A DNA stretch of 64,000 nt, taken from Rhodoligotrophos appendicifer. Its GTDB lineage: Bacteria > Pseudomonadota > Alphaproteobacteria > Rhizobiales > Im1. Numbering within the stretch: position 1 is the first letter of the stretch; every line of letters begins with the position of its first letter. A program made the position numbers and the translations under genes. Shown here one piece after another: positions 63,070 to 64,000 of this stretch. The notes beneath the pieces are model-generated. The model was given only the letters and a program-made list of their open reading frames with translations, had not been told where the DNA came from and ran no database searches. The DNA lies in contig NZ_VHKL01000001.1 in NCBI RefSeq assembly GCF_007474605.1, positions 248,001-312,000 of the forward strand, in the 5' to 3' direction.

Positions 63070-63870
63070 TCAGCCGCCTTGGGCTGTCCCTTTCAAGCCG
63101 AACTCCGCCGTCACGGCCTTGGCAATGCCCTGGACATACTCGTCGAACAGCAGCTTGCCTTTCGCGGCGCTGGCGGTGGTGCTGGCGACCAGAGCGCCAT
63201 CCTTGGGAAGGCTCGGCCAGTTTTCCCAGGTCATGGGGAAGACGTCATAGGGTGGGAAATCTGCAGGCGGATGGCTCGGGAGCCGGTCGGCATGAACCAG
63301 CTCCGGGTAGAGATGCATCATCAGCGAGGTCTCCATGACCCCGGCATGCTCCAGCGCCCAGGTCGGGAAGCCGTCGGGCCAGACGGCCTTTTCCGCATCA
63401 GGGCTGGTGAACTCGTAATACCCTATGCGCATGATCTTGATCTCGGTAATGCCGTCGCGCCGCAAGTCGCGGAGCGCGAGATCCACGCCCTCGGCGATCA
63501 TCATGGTGTTCTCGTAATGGCCATCCATGAGAACGACGCGCCGGATGCCGTGTCGCGCCAGTTCGCAGATCACATCCTTGATCGTGCCGATCAAATTGGC
63601 TGCGTCCAGGCTAATCGTTCCCGGAATGTGGTTCCCGCCACCGGAGCGAACCTGAGACTTGTAACCGAAGACGATGGAGGGAGCGACGAGGGCGCCGATG
63701 CGCTCAGCAACTTTCTCTGCGATAGCAGTCGGAATGACCTCATCGCAACACATGGGCAGATGCGGGCCATGTTGCTCGTGAGAACCCACTGTCACGAAGA
63801 CCACTGGATTTTCGTCTCGAACTTTCCGGTCATAGTCAGTCCAGCTCAATTCGGTCATGCGGACGGTCAT
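63070..63870 (-). CDS. Creatininase family amidohydrolase
   Basis: A 266-residue metal-dependent amidohydrolase of the creatininase family. Metal ligands fit SHEQHGPHLPMCCDE (E32, H34, D43) and MDGHYENTMMI; VMETSLMMHL follows. True creatininases open creatinine to creatine; many family members act on other lactams or formamides (for example MftE, ArfB), so the substrate is open. AGGAG lies 8 bases upstream of the ATG. No creatine-degradation genes are visible nearby. Residues after it (63871-64000) contain an AT-rich promoter-like stretch. Confidence 0.88.
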   Translation of the reverse strand: MTVRMTELSWTDYDRKVRDENPVVFVTVGSHEQHGPHLPMCCDEVIPTAIAEKVAERIGALVAPSIVFGYKSQVRSGGGNHIPGTISLDAANLIGTIKDVICELARHGIRRVVLMDGHYENTMMIAEGVDLALRDLRRDGITEIKIMRIGYYEFTSPDAEKAVWPDGFPTWALEHAGVMETSLMMHLYPELVHADRLPSHPPADFPPYDVFPMTWENWPSLPKDGALVASTTASAAKGKLLFDEYVQGIAKAVTAEFGLKGTAQGG

Positions 63871-64000
63871 TCTATTCTCCTGGGCCGGACCTGATTTGCA
63901 GAAGATGATTGCTCGCGCCTCGCGAGGAAAGAATAGTAAAATTCCGAAGTTATGTTTTGCTGCCTCACAAGTACAGTCGCGGTGGTGGAGCGCCCGCCGG
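63871..64000. promoter_or_regulatory. Upstream region of creatininase gene, to end of window
   Basis: The last 130 bp precede the minus-strand creatininase gene and contain its AGGAG ribosome-binding site and an AT-rich part at about 63925-63960, probably the promoter. No further gene start was seen before the window ends. Confidence 0.4.

Overview
The window is GC-rich, densely coded chromosomal DNA from an alphaproteobacterium, most likely of the order Hyphomicrobiales (Rhizobiales). The evidence is the rpoN-ptsN neighbourhood, the Hsp20-DUF1150 pair, and the block TIGR02300 / tRNA-Ala / aroA-cmk-rpsA-sppA-ihfB-lapA / pyrF-trpF-trpB-trpA-accD-folC / trxA, an order usual in that group. AccD lacking its zinc-ribbon cysteines and a class II AroA also fit. 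No phage, insertion sequence, integrase, CRISPR array or rRNA was seen. There is one tRNA gene.

Layout. 0-11 kb: rpoN, ptsN, Hsp20/DUF1150, MAPEG, an exported metallo-beta-lactamase-fold protein, an EamA exporter, a DUF1194 VWA protein, DedA, a HyuA-type protein with a class II aldolase, and a ribosome hibernation factor fused to a cold-shock domain. 11-23.3 kb: a signalling island. Two divergent operons each begin with a small membrane sensor followed by a sensor fused to an MFS-like membrane domain. One ends in a SpoIIE/PP2C phosphatase. The other continues into an orphan Tat-type substrate-binding protein, a GNAT acetyltransferase and an alanine-racemase-like protein. Convergent to these lie a STAS anti-anti-sigma protein and a SLOG-like/class III cyclase/HATPase fusion. 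Together they hold every class of part for partner switching (kinase, STAS switch, phosphatase) plus unusual inputs. This is the best candidate here for an undescribed system.

23.3-25 kb: a RuBisCO-like protein plus a cupin, the pairing used in the methylthioadenosine-isoprenoid shunt. 25-32 kb: TIGR02587/TIGR02588 membrane proteins, an MltB-type lytic transglycosylase, a small LTXXQ-like exported protein, a UdgX-type DNA glycosylase fusion with its radical SAM partner, and a 2-hydroxyacid dehydrogenase. 32-40 kb: a Yej-type peptide ABC importer with two tandem binding proteins. 40-49 kb: a membrane cytochrome c with two haem domains, kdsB, pheA, a lone tatA, a YqaA-like membrane protein, an exported FAD oxidoreductase that looks like a circularly permuted D-amino-acid oxidase, a FUSC/HlyD efflux pair and an L,D-transpeptidase.

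49-62.8 kb is the housekeeping block: thioredoxin, folate, fatty acid, tryptophan, pyrimidine, nucleoid, ribosome, cytidylate and shikimate functions. The window ends with a creatininase-family amidohydrolase. All assignments rest on reading translated sequence and motifs by eye; no database search was run.
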